A stretch of DNA of 29,235 nt from Candidatus Omnitrophota bacterium (GTDB lineage Bacteria > Omnitrophota > Omnitrophia > Omnitrophales > JACQLI01). The translations under genes were made by a program, and so were the position numbers. The notes under the pieces are model-generated. The model was not told the origin of the DNA. It saw only the letters and a program-made list of their open reading frames with translations, and made no database searches. Shown one piece after another: positions 8,320-15,999 of this stretch. The stretch is from assembly GCA_016204125.1 (NCBI GenBank), contig JACQLI010000051.1:1-29235 (forward strand). Direction: 5' to 3'. Positions within the stretch are counted from its first letter, which is position 1. Every line of letters starts with the position of its first letter.

Positions 8320-8913
8320 TTAAACGGCTTTAAGTTTGGTGACAGCGGCACCTAATCCAAAGGCAATGACAAAATAAAAAAAAGCGAGCATGAGAAGAAG
8401 TGCTGTCATCTCCCTTAGGGGCTTGCTGAAACTTAGTCGTGTGCCGTATCGACAGATGAGGTACGTTGCCGCGACCACTAAGGGGAGTGTTAAGAGAGCG
8501 GTAAACTCCTTAAATTCGAAGAAGATTTTGTGAACTTCGGGTGCTGTTTGGAGAAAATGCGCTCTCGGACCCGTCGCAGCACGATAGGGGATGTAAAGCC
8601 AGTTTCCCAGCACGATCGTGACAAAACAGGTAACGGCATTAACGATACTTCCAATCTCAAGTTCTCGAATATTGAGCGCAGGACCCATCCACATTCGAAA
8701 CGCTTGATAAAGCCCAATGGTCATCGTCACCATGAGAATCCCTGCGAAGAGACCATGAAAGGCACTTCGGATGCTGTAAAGACTTTCACCCAGTAATCGA
8801 TTCGTTGGAGAGCTGATGAGAACAATAGCAGCCCCAATCGCGGCCATCACCACCAACACACTGATAATGGTAGTCTTGCTCGACCTTTCTTCACCGTGCT
8901 CCTGATTCACCAT
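8320..8913 (-). CDS. Unknown five-helix membrane protein (197 aa)
   Basis: Not recognised. After a charged, cytoplasmic-looking start (NQEHGEERSSK) there are about five hydrophobic helices near residues 15-35, 52-75, 88-110, 137-157 and 170-190. Histidines occur at the start of helix two (FHGLFAG) and in the loop before helix four (RAHFLQTAPEVHKIFFEF), so haem b binding is conceivable but unproven. ATG 8913 has gggagg seven bases upstream. It is 15 bases from the next membrane gene. It was considered as a NarI-like cytochrome b because of the nearby Nar/Nxr genes, but the length (NarI about 225 aa) and histidine pattern do not clearly match. Confidence 0.6.
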   Translation of the reverse strand: MVNQEHGEERSSKTTIISVLVVMAAIGAAIVLISSPTNRLLGESLYSIRSAFHGLFAGILMVTMTIGLYQAFRMWMGPALNIRELEIGSIVNAVTCFVTIVLGNWLYIPYRAATGPRAHFLQTAPEVHKIFFEFKEFTALLTLPLVVAATYLICRYGTRLSFSKPLREMTALLLMLAFFYFVIAFGLGAAVTKLKAV

Positions 8914-8950
8914 GGTTACGCCTCCCTTCCCATTCCTTAGCCTCGGTTTC

Positions 8951-9814
8951 TTAAATGCCTCCCTCTGGATCCTCGTGAATTGTAACGTCTACGTTTTGAA
9001 ATTTGAATCTTATTTTTTCAATCAAAGACTCTGCAACGGCATGGGCATTCTCAAAGCTTTGTTTCGGCTTCATCACTAAGTGAAAATCAATAAATGTTTT
9101 TGTTCCAACCTTCCGAGTCCTCATTTCGTGATAACCGAGTATACGTGGGTCATGATTTTTTATGAGGAGATCGAGTTCGTCAAGAAACCTTTTTGGTAGA
9201 GAGCGATCAACCAGTTCATTTCCCGCTTGAATGAGGATCTGTGCGGCAAGGAAGGCCACATATCCTGCAACGAGAATTCCCCCCACGATGTCCCAACCGG
9301 ACCATTTTGTGATGCGAACTAGAAGGAGCGCAAGGAAAATAGCTAGGTAGGAGAGAATGTCCATAGAATAGTGGGCGTTTTCAGCCTTGAGGATGAGGGA
9401 TCCTGTCTTCTTCTCTGCCCGACCGAGTATTTGGGTCAGGATCAAGTTAATAAAGGTAGCTACGATGACTGTGCCGATGGCAATGTTGGAGTGGAGAACA
9501 GAGGCACCCGCGACACTTCGGCGGATGCTTTCTATGAAGAGGAGGGCTGCAAAGAGGATGATGATAATCCCTTGGGTGTAAGAGGCGAGACTCTCTATTT
9601 TTTCATGTCCGTAGGCATGGTCTTCATCTGGCGGCTTTGCCCCCTTTTGAACTGCCAGATAATTCACAGATGAAATCCCAACATCCATTAGAGAATCAAG
9701 CGCCGAAGCCAGAAGAGCAGTCGACGCAGAGAAAAGGCCGGCCGCTGCCTTCAGGACGGATAGGCAGCTCGATAAGATGATAGCCCATCTCAAACTTACT
9801 ATTTTCTCATTCAT
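8951..9814 (-). CDS. Cation diffusion facilitator (CDF/FieF-like) metal transporter
   Basis: 287 residues with six hydrophobic helices and a cytoplasmic C-terminal domain, the classic CDF layout. Metal-site signatures are D-x3-D in helix two (SALDSLMDVG), DEDHAYGHEKIESLA after it, and H-x3-D in helix five (HYSMDILSY). The C-terminal domain (FIDFHLVMKPKQSFENAH) matches the ferredoxin-like dimerisation fold. It should export a divalent metal (Fe, Mn, Zn, Cd or Co) by proton exchange. ATG 9814 has no strong ribosome binding site. Its place between mobA and two membrane genes, in the same direction and 27 bases after mobA, suggests cotranscription, but its link to molybdoenzymes is not obvious. 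Confidence 0.88.
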   Translation of the reverse strand: MNEKIVSLRWAIILSSCLSVLKAAAGLFSASTALLASALDSLMDVGISSVNYLAVQKGAKPPDEDHAYGHEKIESLASYTQGIIIILFAALLFIESIRRSVAGASVLHSNIAIGTVIVATFINLILTQILGRAEKKTGSLILKAENAHYSMDILSYLAIFLALLLVRITKWSGWDIVGGILVAGYVAFLAAQILIQAGNELVDRSLPKRFLDELDLLIKNHDPRILGYHEMRTRKVGTKTFIDFHLVMKPKQSFENAHAVAESLIEKIRFKFQNVDVTIHEDPEGGI

Positions 9815-9841
9815 GGAAGGATTTTAACTCTTCGACTGCTC

Positions 9842-10450
9842 CTAAAACAAGCAAGGATCTCGTTGGAATGGTTGGGCCTTTTGGTATTCATAGGGTGTGT
9901 TGAGGTTTGAGAATGAAGCAAACTCTTCGTCAGACCATTCTCCACGAGGAATGGTCAGGACTTTTAAATCTTTTAAGGCGTCCTGGATTCTTAGAGAATT
10001 GCATTGGATATGAACCTTAAAAACCCTGCGGCATCCCTTGCGGTAGATTCCGTGGAGTGGTTCGAGCCCGGAGAGAGATTCCGGGAGGACAGCATCATAG
10101 TCGGCTAACGAATCGAAAAGCCGTCTTACCACCTCGCTTCTTACAAAGGGCATATCACAAGCAACCATGAAATTGAATTCAGTTTTGGTGTGGGAAAGTC
10201 CAGTGTACATTCCAACAAGCGGAGAGGAGAGAGGCGAAAGGTCTTCGTAGATCGGGATATCAAGGAAAAGAAAACGCTCCCGATTCTTGGCAACGATGAT
10301 CACGTCATCGGCGATTTTTTTCAAATTTTCTACCATATGTTCAATCAAGGATTTTCCGTTCCAATTAAGAAAGGACTTATCCCTCCCCATGCGCAGGCTC
10401 TTACCACCCGCTAGGATGATAGCGGTTAAATCGTGTATTCTCTCGTGCAT
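9842..10450 (-). CDS. mobA: Molybdenum cofactor guanylyltransferase MobA
   Basis: 202 residues. It opens with the nucleotidyltransferase signature AIILAGGKSLRMGRDK (about 11-26), with the GTP-binding LAGGxSxRMGxDK pattern. The conserved VACDMPFV follows, with the Mg-binding aspartate, then PLHGIYRKGC. MobA attaches GMP from GTP to molybdopterin, making the MGD form needed by DMSO-reductase-family enzymes, which fits both molybdoenzymes here. ATG 10450 lies inside the 3' end of mobB (25-base overlap) without a strong ribosome binding site, implying coupled translation. Length matches the family. Confidence 0.93.
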   Translation of the reverse strand: MHERIHDLTAIILAGGKSLRMGRDKSFLNWNGKSLIEHMVENLKKIADDVIIVAKNRERFLFLDIPIYEDLSPLSSPLVGMYTGLSHTKTEFNFMVACDMPFVRSEVVRRLFDSLADYDAVLPESLSGLEPLHGIYRKGCRRVFKVHIQCNSLRIQDALKDLKVLTIPRGEWSDEEFASFSNLNTPYEYQKAQPFQRDPCLF

Positions 10451-10986
10451 TTTTGCTTGGCTATCTCCTTTTCAATGAGTTCCACAAGATCATCGATCTT
10501 AGCACTTGAAAAGGCCGGTGTGTTTGACTTCGCAGGGGTTTCGGAATAAATGGCAAAGACATTGGAACCTACACCCCCCTCCTTTTCCTCCCCCCACAAA
10601 GTGGGGGGAGGATTAAGGTGGGGGGAAAGTACTGCGATTTTGGGTAAATTCGATCTCTGGTAGCCTTCAACTAGAACGAGGTCTTTCGAGTCGAAAGACC
10701 GAATTAAGTCACTCAAGCTGAGTTCGTAATCATGCGTCTTAATGAACACTGTTTTTCTAGAAGATGAGATGGCGATCATGTCTGCACCCGCCTCACGATG
10801 GCGAAAAGTATCTGTACCCACCTCATCAATTTTGAAATCATCATGACAGGTGTGTTTGATGGTCCCCACTCTATAACCTTTGCTCTTCAAAAGTGGAATC
10901 AGCTTTTCAATCAACGTTGTCTTCCCGCTATTGTGCACGCCGACGATCCCAATGGCCAGCGGGTGAACTTTCCCATTTTCATTCAT
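10426..10986 (-). CDS. mobB: Molybdopterin-guanine dinucleotide adapter MobB
   Basis: 186 residues. It has a P-loop GVHNSGKTT (16-24), KHTCHDDF, and the DLVLVEGY motif typical of MobB GTPases, which assist MobA. About residues 119-139 hold a proline- and glycine-rich stretch (PHLNPPPTLWGEEKEGG) not expected in MobB; it is encoded by a very G/C-skewed hairpin element (10571-10626). The reading frame is kept, and the normal sequence (VFAIYSE) resumes after it, so the gene is probably functional. ATG 10986 has aggaga in front. It is 22 bases after the permease gene and overlaps mobA. Confidence 0.9.
   Translation of the reverse strand: MNENGKVHPLAIGIVGVHNSGKTTLIEKLIPLLKSKGYRVGTIKHTCHDDFKIDEVGTDTFRHREAGADMIAISSSRKTVFIKTHDYELSLSDLIRSFDSKDLVLVEGYQRSNLPKIAVLSPHLNPPPTLWGEEKEGGVGSNVFAIYSETPAKSNTPAFSSAKIDDLVELIEKEIAKQKCTREYTI
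10587..10611. repeat. REP-like hairpin element inserted in mobB
   Basis: A perfect inverted repeat: cctccccccac (10587-10597), loop aaa, gtggggggagg (10601-10611). A second copy of gtgggggg starts at 10619 and a C-run cccccc sits at 10574-10579, so the element probably spans about 10571-10626. It is C-rich on the left and G-rich on the right, unlike the surrounding gene. It encodes the extra PPPTLWGEEKE-like stretch of MobB. Short palindromic repeats of this style (REP/MITE-like, coding in-frame without stops) are known in many genomes; whether other copies exist here cannot be seen in this window. Confidence 0.75.
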
Positions 10987-11008
10987 CTCATCAAGTCTCC
11001 TTCTGAGC

Positions 11009-11785
11009 CTAAAAATAAAATCGATAAAGACAACCCGTTTTCTTCAACGCTGCAATCAAAAGAACAAACGCGAGGGCTCGCCTCAACCATCGGCTTGAAA
11101 AATGATAGGCTCCTAATCGAGATCCAAGCAATCCTCCAATAAAAGCAGCCACGACCATGGCCGTGAGCGAGGGAGAAAAATGCCACTCAAAACTTCCCCT
11201 CAAGTGCCTTCCGACAAGTCCAGCTGCGGAATTCAGAAGAATAAAAAGAGCTGAAGTTGCTGCTGTCTGTTTGGCCCCTGCCCAATGGAAGAGAAGAATG
11301 ATGGGGCTCAGGAAGATTCCTCCCCCCACACCCACAATTCCGGAAAGAATCCCAACCCCGGTTCCCAAAGGAAAAGCGATCTTCAGAGAGGGAGAATTCT
11401 CGAACATAATCGGTTCCTCTCCTCCCGAAATCATCCAGAGGCGAAATGCAGCGTAAAGAAAGACTGCGATCAAAAGAAAAGAATAGAGTTGAGGTGAAAC
11501 TTTAAGAAGGCCTCCAACAAAGGCCGCAGGAATCGATGTTACGAGAAAAGGCCAGGTCAGTCGCCCTGAGAAGTAGCCAGCCTTTGCATAATTCCAAAAC
11601 GCAAGTCCCGCCACAAGAATGTTAAGCCAAAGGGCACTCATCGCCATTTCTTCGTAGGGAACCGAAAGGAAGTAAAGGATAGCCAGATACCCCGAAGCCC
11701 CTCCATGTCCTACCGACGAATAAATAAGGGCGACTAAGAATGTGAGTGCGAGGATGGGGGTGGCGTTTATAAAGATCCACTCCAT
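11009..11785 (-). CDS. TauE/SafE (TSUP) family permease
   Basis: 258 residues from ATG 11785, chosen over a TTG at 11809 because ggtgaggg lies just upstream and the ATG directly follows the moaB stop. It has about eight hydrophobic helices and the two TSUP hallmark repeats: LIYSSVGHGGASGYLA near the N-terminus and GTGVGILSGIVGVGGGIFLSP in the second half. Members move small sulfonates, sulfite, sulfoacetate or other anions; the substrate cannot be read from the sequence. Its place between moaB and mobB suggests a role with the molybdenum or sulfur supply of the cofactor pathway. This is inference; no modABC genes are in the window. Confidence 0.85.
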   Translation of the reverse strand: MEWIFINATPILALTFLVALIYSSVGHGGASGYLAILYFLSVPYEEMAMSALWLNILVAGLAFWNYAKAGYFSGRLTWPFLVTSIPAAFVGGLLKVSPQLYSFLLIAVFLYAAFRLWMISGGEEPIMFENSPSLKIAFPLGTGVGILSGIVGVGGGIFLSPIILLFHWAGAKQTAATSALFILLNSAAGLVGRHLRGSFEWHFSPSLTAMVVAAFIGGLLGSRLGAYHFSSRWLRRALAFVLLIAALKKTGCLYRFYF

Positions 11786-11787
11786 TT

Positions 11788-12282
11788 TTATTCCCTCACC
11801 TTCTGACAATCTGTCACCCTTCCTTGAATCAGTTCTACCGTATGAGTTAGGATGGGTTTGAGGATTTCAAAGGCTTCCTTCACTGCTTGAGGACTTCCTG
11901 GGAGATTCACGATCAAACACCCTTTTCGGACACCCGCCATCCCTCTAGAAAGAATAGCAAGAGGCGTCTGTTTGAATCCTTCTCGCCGAAGGGATTCGCT
12001 GATTCCAGGAATCTCTTTTTCTATAACTTCAGAGGTTGCCTCAGGTGTGACATCCCTCGGCCCCATCCCTGTTCCTCCTGTGGTCAACACAACATCGCAG
12101 CGAAGGTCGTCAACAAAGGAAATGAGTGTGGCTTGAATTTGGTTTTTCTCATCGGGAATGGTGCGGTATCCAACGACATCGGCAGGAATTGTTTTGATCA
12201 AATCGTTCAACAACTTCCCACTCGTATCTTCTCTCAAGCCTTGTGATGAACGGTCACTCACTGTGACTATGCCAACTCTCAT
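11788..12282 (-). CDS. moaB: Molybdopterin adenylyltransferase, MoaB/MogA family
   Basis: 164 residues from ATG 12282, chosen because aaaggga precedes it and the family normally starts at RVGIVTVSDRSSQG; a longer frame to 12327 would overlap moaC. Signatures are VSDRSSQG, the DVVLTTGGTGMGPRDVTPEAT motif (molybdopterin-binding GGTG) and NLPGSPQAVKEAFE. The enzyme adenylylates molybdopterin to MPT-AMP, the substrate of MoeA. It starts one base after the moaC stop (TAA-A-ATG). Single-domain MoaB and MogA cannot be separated by eye; activity in Moco synthesis is supported by the operon. Confidence 0.9.
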   Translation of the reverse strand: MRVGIVTVSDRSSQGLREDTSGKLLNDLIKTIPADVVGYRTIPDEKNQIQATLISFVDDLRCDVVLTTGGTGMGPRDVTPEATSEVIEKEIPGISESLRREGFKQTPLAILSRGMAGVRKGCLIVNLPGSPQAVKEAFEILKPILTHTVELIQGRVTDCQKVRE

Positions 12283-12283
12283 T

Positions 12284-12769
12284 TTAAGATCCCTTTCCAC
12301 CCCAAGTGTAAGTTCCGCTTTTGCCACCTGTTTTCTTAATCAGATGGATATTCTGAATCACAATCCCCTTATCCAAAGCCTTGCACATATCATAAAGAGT
12401 TAAAGAAGCCACAACCACACCTGTAAGCGCCTCCATTTCAACCCCTGTCTTTGCCTGTGTCTTGACCTGTGACTCAATCTGGACCGTCCGGCCGTCTTTT
12501 AAGAATTGAATTCGTACATCAATCGAATCAATCGGGAGAGAGTGACAGAGTGGAATGAGCTCAGCTGTGCGTTTGGCTGCGACAATACCCGCAGTTTTAG
12601 CTACAGCAAGAGCTTCTCCTTTTTCCACGCGGTTCTCTTGGAGGACCTTGAAGGCAGCAGGCGACATCCTTATTTCGCCACGAGCAATCGCAACGCGCTC
12701 GGTGATCTTTTTAAGACCTACATCTACCATCTTCACACGACCTTTTTGATCAAAATGGGTAGCTTTCAT
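12284..12769 (-). CDS. moaC: Cyclic pyranopterin monophosphate synthase MoaC
   Basis: 161 residues, usual length. Signatures are MVDVGLKKITERVAIARGEI, KTAGIVAAKRTAELIPLCHSLP (with the catalytic-region histidine), TGVEMEALTGV, and a C-terminal KTGGKSGTY. MoaC converts the MoaA product into cyclic pyranopterin monophosphate, the second step of Moco synthesis. It overlaps the moeA stop as ATGA, so translation is coupled. Call is very secure. Confidence 0.95.
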   Translation of the reverse strand: MKATHFDQKGRVKMVDVGLKKITERVAIARGEIRMSPAAFKVLQENRVEKGEALAVAKTAGIVAAKRTAELIPLCHSLPIDSIDVRIQFLKDGRTVQIESQVKTQAKTGVEMEALTGVVVASLTLYDMCKALDKGIVIQNIHLIKKTGGKSGTYTWGGKGS

Positions 12770-13968
12770 AGAAAGAGTACCTCAACTTCTTTTCCCTTCG
12801 GGACTCTTGAGACGCCTTCATCCAAACGAATGAGCGCATTACATCGAGCAAGAGAACTCAAGCAATGGGATCCTTGCACGCCGCTTGAACGAACTTCCAG
12901 GGCGCCATTGTCTTTTTCTGCGATGGCCCTAATGAAATCAACTCTTCCTTCTTGGTGAGAGAGATCCTGTGTGAGAACCGCCTTTTGAAAAGGGGAAAGA
13001 GGGTTGCTTTCGCCCATCTTTTTTCGGAGGACCAGACGCACAAATATCTCAAAGGAGACAAAACTAGAGGCAGGGTTCCCTGGCAGGCCAAAGACGAGAG
13101 TTCCGCCTTTTTTTCCGAAAAAGATCGGTTTTCCGGGTTTGATCCTCACTTTCCAAAAGAGCTCCTTTACACCCATTTCGCGAAAAATGGTTTTCACGAG
13201 ATCGTGAGTACCAACAGAAACGCCTCCTGCGACCAGGAAAAGATCAGAACGGAGACCTTTTTTGATTTTTCCACGAAGACTGTCGAGACTGTCTTTTGCA
13301 ATACCTAGTCGAATGACCTCGGCATTCTCCTTTTTTAAGAGAGCTTCCAAGGTATAGGAGTTCGAGTCTCGGATTTTCCCTCGTGAGAGTCTCCTGGAAA
13401 TAGGAATGAGTTCGTCGCCTGTGGAAAGAATAGCCACTCTCGCCTTGGGAAATGCACAGACGCGGTCAAAACCAAGAGCGGCCAAAAGACCAATCGCCTG
13501 CGGAGTAACCACCGTCCCTTTTGAAAGAACGAGTTTTCCTTTCTTCACATCTTCCCCCTGAAGGCGGATGTTCTCAGCAAAAGCAACCGGTCTTCTCATC
13601 CTGACTTCTCTGCCTTCCACCTCTGTTTCTTCAGCCATGACGACCGCATCGGCCCCTTTGGGAAGAAGGGCTCCGGTCATGATTCGTGTACAGGTGCCTG
13701 GAATCAAGACTTTCTTGGGAATGGTTCCAGCTGGGAGGTCCTCAATTAATTTGAGGCTCAAAGGAGACGAAGAAGAGGCAATCTTTGTATCCGTTGATCG
13801 AATGGCAAAACCATCCATCGCTGAACTGGTGAAAGGTGGGAGATCAGTATTGGCGTAGACGTCTTCAGCCAGAATAAGCCCCAAAGAATCCATGAGAGGA
13901 ATTCTTTTCGGCGAACTGGGTTTCGTATTCTCCAGAATGATTTTTTGTGCTTCTTCGACAGAAATCAT
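12766..13968 (-). CDS. moeA: Molybdopterin molybdotransferase MoeA
   Basis: 400 residues, normal length. It opens MISVEEAQKII, then LPPFTSSAMDGFAI (active-site region), RIMTGALLPKGADAVVMAEETE, the GDELIP signature of the MoaB-like domain, the GGVSVGTHDLVK motif and GLPGNPASSFVSF. The C-terminal domain (RVDFIRAI) is complete. MoeA inserts molybdate into adenylylated molybdopterin. Both ends overlap their neighbours by four bases (ATGA), tying it to the MOSC gene and to moaC. Mo and W paralogues of MoeA exist; there is no visible way to tell which metal it handles. Confidence 0.95.
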   Translation of the reverse strand: MISVEEAQKIILENTKPSSPKRIPLMDSLGLILAEDVYANTDLPPFTSSAMDGFAIRSTDTKIASSSSPLSLKLIEDLPAGTIPKKVLIPGTCTRIMTGALLPKGADAVVMAEETEVEGREVRMRRPVAFAENIRLQGEDVKKGKLVLSKGTVVTPQAIGLLAALGFDRVCAFPKARVAILSTGDELIPISRRLSRGKIRDSNSYTLEALLKKENAEVIRLGIAKDSLDSLRGKIKKGLRSDLFLVAGGVSVGTHDLVKTIFREMGVKELFWKVRIKPGKPIFFGKKGGTLVFGLPGNPASSFVSFEIFVRLVLRKKMGESNPLSPFQKAVLTQDLSHQEGRVDFIRAIAEKDNGALEVRSSGVQGSHCLSSLARCNALIRLDEGVSRVPKGKEVEVLFL

Positions 13969-14462
13969 GTTCGCTGGTTTTCCTTTCCCGGATCGACTTC
14001 TTGCGCCACAGCCAATTCTGGTTCTAGAACTCTGATTGGATCCCCAACCTTAATCTCTCCTCCTCGAAGCACTCGAGCAAAAATTCCTTCCGTTGGGAAA
14101 ATACATGTTCCTACTTGATAATAGATCGCACATGGCGTGTGGCATACTTTACCGATCTGAGTAATTTCCACAGCCGTCTTGCCACCTAGAAGAAGTTTCG
14201 TACCCACAGGGAGCTCAAGGAGATCGAGTCCGTCTGTGGTGATATTCTCCGCAAAATCTCCTGGTCCAACTCTTAAACCAAGGGCCTTCATCTTCTCAAT
14301 ACTTGTTAAACTCATCAGACTTACCTGCCTCGTCCAAGGGCCTGCGTGCGCATCTCCTTCGATACCGAAGTTCTCAATAAGCCTCGCGTTAGGCACATTC
14401 GTCTTTTTAATTCTTCGGTGGCGACTGATGGAGATCGCGACAATACGGCCCTCAGTTGTCAT
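13965..14462 (-). CDS. MOSC-domain protein
   Basis: 165 residues from ATG 14462, chosen for ggaggtt immediately upstream and because a longer frame would overlap moaA. The MOSC fold is supported by IVAISISRHRRIKKTNV, GDAHAGPWTRQVSLMS, GPGDFAENITTDGLDL and the cysteine-bearing IGKVCHTPCAI. MOSC proteins resemble the Moco-sulfurase C-terminal domain and are thought to handle or bind Moco or sulfur. Stand-alone MOSC proteins commonly sit in moa operons. It is two bases after the moaA stop and overlaps moeA by four bases. Confidence 0.88.
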   Translation of the reverse strand: MTTEGRIVAISISRHRRIKKTNVPNARLIENFGIEGDAHAGPWTRQVSLMSLTSIEKMKALGLRVGPGDFAENITTDGLDLLELPVGTKLLLGGKTAVEITQIGKVCHTPCAIYYQVGTCIFPTEGIFARVLRGGEIKVGDPIRVLEPELAVAQEVDPGKENQRT

Positions 14463-14464
14463 TT

Positions 14465-15445
14465 TCAACCTCCTATCTGGCACATGTAGGTGACAGGCTC
14501 GTCTTCATCCGAGCCCTTAAAATCATGTCCCTTAGGTTTTGACATTACTGCTTCCTGGATTAGAGAAATTAACTCGTCTTTGGTCGCTCCTCTGCGGAGG
14601 GGCGTTCTTAAATCAAAAGTTTCGTCTCCATGGAGGCAAAGTTTAAGGATTCCATCTGAACGGAGTCGGATTCGGTTACATTCAGAACAAAATGAGTGAG
14701 TGAGCGAACTGATAAAACCGATCTTACCAAGCCCACCTCCTAGGCGATAACCTCGTGCCACATCTCCAGGAAGGATCGGTTCTGGAATCAACTCTGCAAG
14801 TTGACCTACCTCATCTTTGATGATGTCGTTTGAAACAAAGCGGTCATTTCCAACAAGGAAGCAGTTTCTCGTTGGCATCAGTTCAATAAAACGAATCTCA
14901 ACGGGATGGAACATAGCAAATGCTACAAAACTTGCGATTTCATCATCATTGATTCCTTTGAGAACGACAACGTTAATCTTGATAGGATAGAAACCGACGC
15001 GAATCGCGGCCTCTATACCTTCCAAGACTTTTGCATGGGGTTTAAGGCCTGTTATCCGGAGGAACTTATCGGGATCAAAGGTGTCAAGGCTGACATTGAT
15101 TCTCTTCAGGCCAGCATGAAACAGCTCTTCAGCCTGTTCTGCCAGATGGACGCCATTGGTTGAGAGAGAAATATCTTTTATTTCGTGGAGGTTCTTAAGA
15201 CCTCGGACGAGGATTGAAAGATCCTTGCGGATAAGAGGTTCTCCTCCCGTTAGGCGGATCTTATCTACACCTAGTTCTACGAAACATTCAACGAGCAGAA
15301 GGATTTCTTCGTAGGAAAGGATTTCTGGGCGATCAGCTGAGGGAAATCCGCCCAAGGGTACGCAATAGAGGCACCTTAAGTTACAACGATCCGTCACTGA
15401 AATTCTGAGATAATTGATAATACGTCCGAAGCTATCTATAAGCAT
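14465..15445 (-). CDS. moaA: GTP 3',8-cyclase MoaA (radical SAM)
   Basis: 326 residues. The N-terminal radical SAM cluster is C21-x3-C25-x2-C28 (TDRCNLRCLYC). KIRLTGGEPLIRKDL follows, the C-terminal second cluster is FCSECNRIRLRSDGILKLC, and the protein ends in GG, the activity-related MoaA tail. It converts GTP to the cyclic intermediate that MoaC uses, the first step of Moco synthesis. ATG 15445 has aagggag eight bases upstream. It is the first gene behind the riboswitch-like leader and terminator, so it and all genes downstream are expected to be attenuated when Moco is plentiful. Confidence 0.95.
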   Translation of the reverse strand: MLIDSFGRIINYLRISVTDRCNLRCLYCVPLGGFPSADRPEILSYEEILLLVECFVELGVDKIRLTGGEPLIRKDLSILVRGLKNLHEIKDISLSTNGVHLAEQAEELFHAGLKRINVSLDTFDPDKFLRITGLKPHAKVLEGIEAAIRVGFYPIKINVVVLKGINDDEIASFVAFAMFHPVEIRFIELMPTRNCFLVGNDRFVSNDIIKDEVGQLAELIPEPILPGDVARGYRLGGGLGKIGFISSLTHSFCSECNRIRLRSDGILKLCLHGDETFDLRTPLRRGATKDELISLIQEAVMSKPKGHDFKGSDEDEPVTYMCQIGG

Positions 15446-15490
15446 TGTTTTGCTCCCTTATATCCGCCAAACAGCATGGCCGAATTAAAC

Positions 15491-15529
15491 AAAAAAGCCA
15501 GCCTCAAATTGAGAGTTGAGACTGGCTTT
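15491..15529 (-). terminator. Intrinsic terminator in the moaA leader
   Basis: On the minus strand a 14-base arm (15529-15516) pairs with 15507-15494, with one mismatch, around an 8-base loop. It is followed by a T-run (minus strand of aaaaaa at 15491-15496). It lies between the riboswitch-like element and moaA, so it is well placed to be the expression platform: read-through when the ligand is absent, stop when present. The stem is long and GC-rich near the base (gccag/ctggc), a strong terminator by inspection. Confidence 0.8.
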
Positions 15530-15539
15530 GGTAACTTCT

Positions 15540-15684
15540 TCTCCTTTCCAAATCCAACCTCTTCTGAGGCGGGTCTCTGCTGAGACTCGAGGAGGCGCTT
15601 TCGTTTCCTAGAGGCGCCCGAAACGGCTAGTACTGCATGTCCCAGGTCTATGTTTTCCTGGGATTTAGCGGTCCAGCTCGGAGA
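15540..15684 (-). ncRNA. Moco-type riboswitch-like leader of moaA
   Basis: A structured leader of about 145 bases between tatA and moaA. The outer stem tctcc/ggaga closes it. Inside are a tcccagg/cctggga hairpin and gggcgcc...ggcgcctcc, which resembles the gggcg...cgcctcccg part of the E. coli moaA Moco RNA motif. The element ends ggaaaggag, like the ggaaagg end of that motif. Position upstream of moaA and a following terminator fit a cofactor-sensing transcriptional switch. Identification is by hand pairing, not a covariance search. A weak promoter (ttgagt-17-taattg) could lie just upstream; otherwise transcripts from tatA would read into it. Confidence 0.72.
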
Positions 15685-15739
15685 TCCAATTAATCCAGAA
15701 AGAGCGGATACTCAAGCGATCTTGGCTTTGTTACAGTTT

Positions 15740-15934
15740 CTATTCTTTTTTTCCACTCACATCTTTGTCAATTCCAGAGATGGATTTCTTGAACTCCTTA
15801 ATAGATTCTCCAATTCCTCTTGCGATTTCAGGAAGCCTCTTGGCTCCAAAGAGGAGGAGGACCACCAGGAGAATTAACACAAGCTCCATCGGACCTGGCA
15901 TGGAGAAGAGAAGGGGAAGTGTCAAAAGATTCAT
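15740..15934 (-). CDS. tatA: Twin-arginine translocase subunit TatA/TatE
   Basis: 64 residues: one N-terminal transmembrane helix (GPMELVLILLVVLLLFGAKRLPE), the FG hinge, then an amphipathic helix (IARGIGESIKEFKKSI) and a charged tail, the TatA/TatE layout. It forms the pore for folded Tat substrates. The window holds at least three Tat-signal proteins, the two Mo subunits and the psr-like ferredoxin subunit. ATG 15934 has ggagg eight bases upstream. No tatB or tatC is present. It appears to be a dedicated extra copy, first in the cofactor operon. Confidence 0.9.
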   Translation of the reverse strand: MNLLTLPLLFSMPGPMELVLILLVVLLLFGAKRLPEIARGIGESIKEFKKSISGIDKDVSGKKE

Positions 15935-15949
15935 CTTAAGCCTCCATTT

Positions 15950-15999
15950 CTAGTTAAAAATACAGCAGCTTCTTTTTCATGTCAGTGACCATTGTCACT
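15950..15999 (-). promoter_or_regulatory. CRP/FNR-type operator and promoter upstream of tatA
   Basis: Palindrome agtgaccattgtcact at 15984-15999, identical arms to the site at 133-148. On the minus strand a -10-like tatttt is at 15962-15957, giving a start near 15950 and a palindrome centre (15991.5) at about -41.5. The site overlaps the stop codon of the preceding unknown gene (15998-16000). It would drive tatA and possibly the whole moa run. Confidence 0.62.

Noticed and set aside
8320..8913. Possible NarI-like cytochrome b
   Set aside because: Length and histidine arrangement do not match NarI and the gene lies in the cofactor run, not in the nxr operon.
12251..12266. Inverted repeat with gtcac and gtgac in the moaB coding region
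   Set aside because: Halves are in the opposite order to the regulatory palindrome and the region is coding, with no promoter nearby.
15650..15877. Plus-strand frame across tatA and the moaA leader
   Set aside because: Antisense to tatA and to the structured leader, with no protein-family features.
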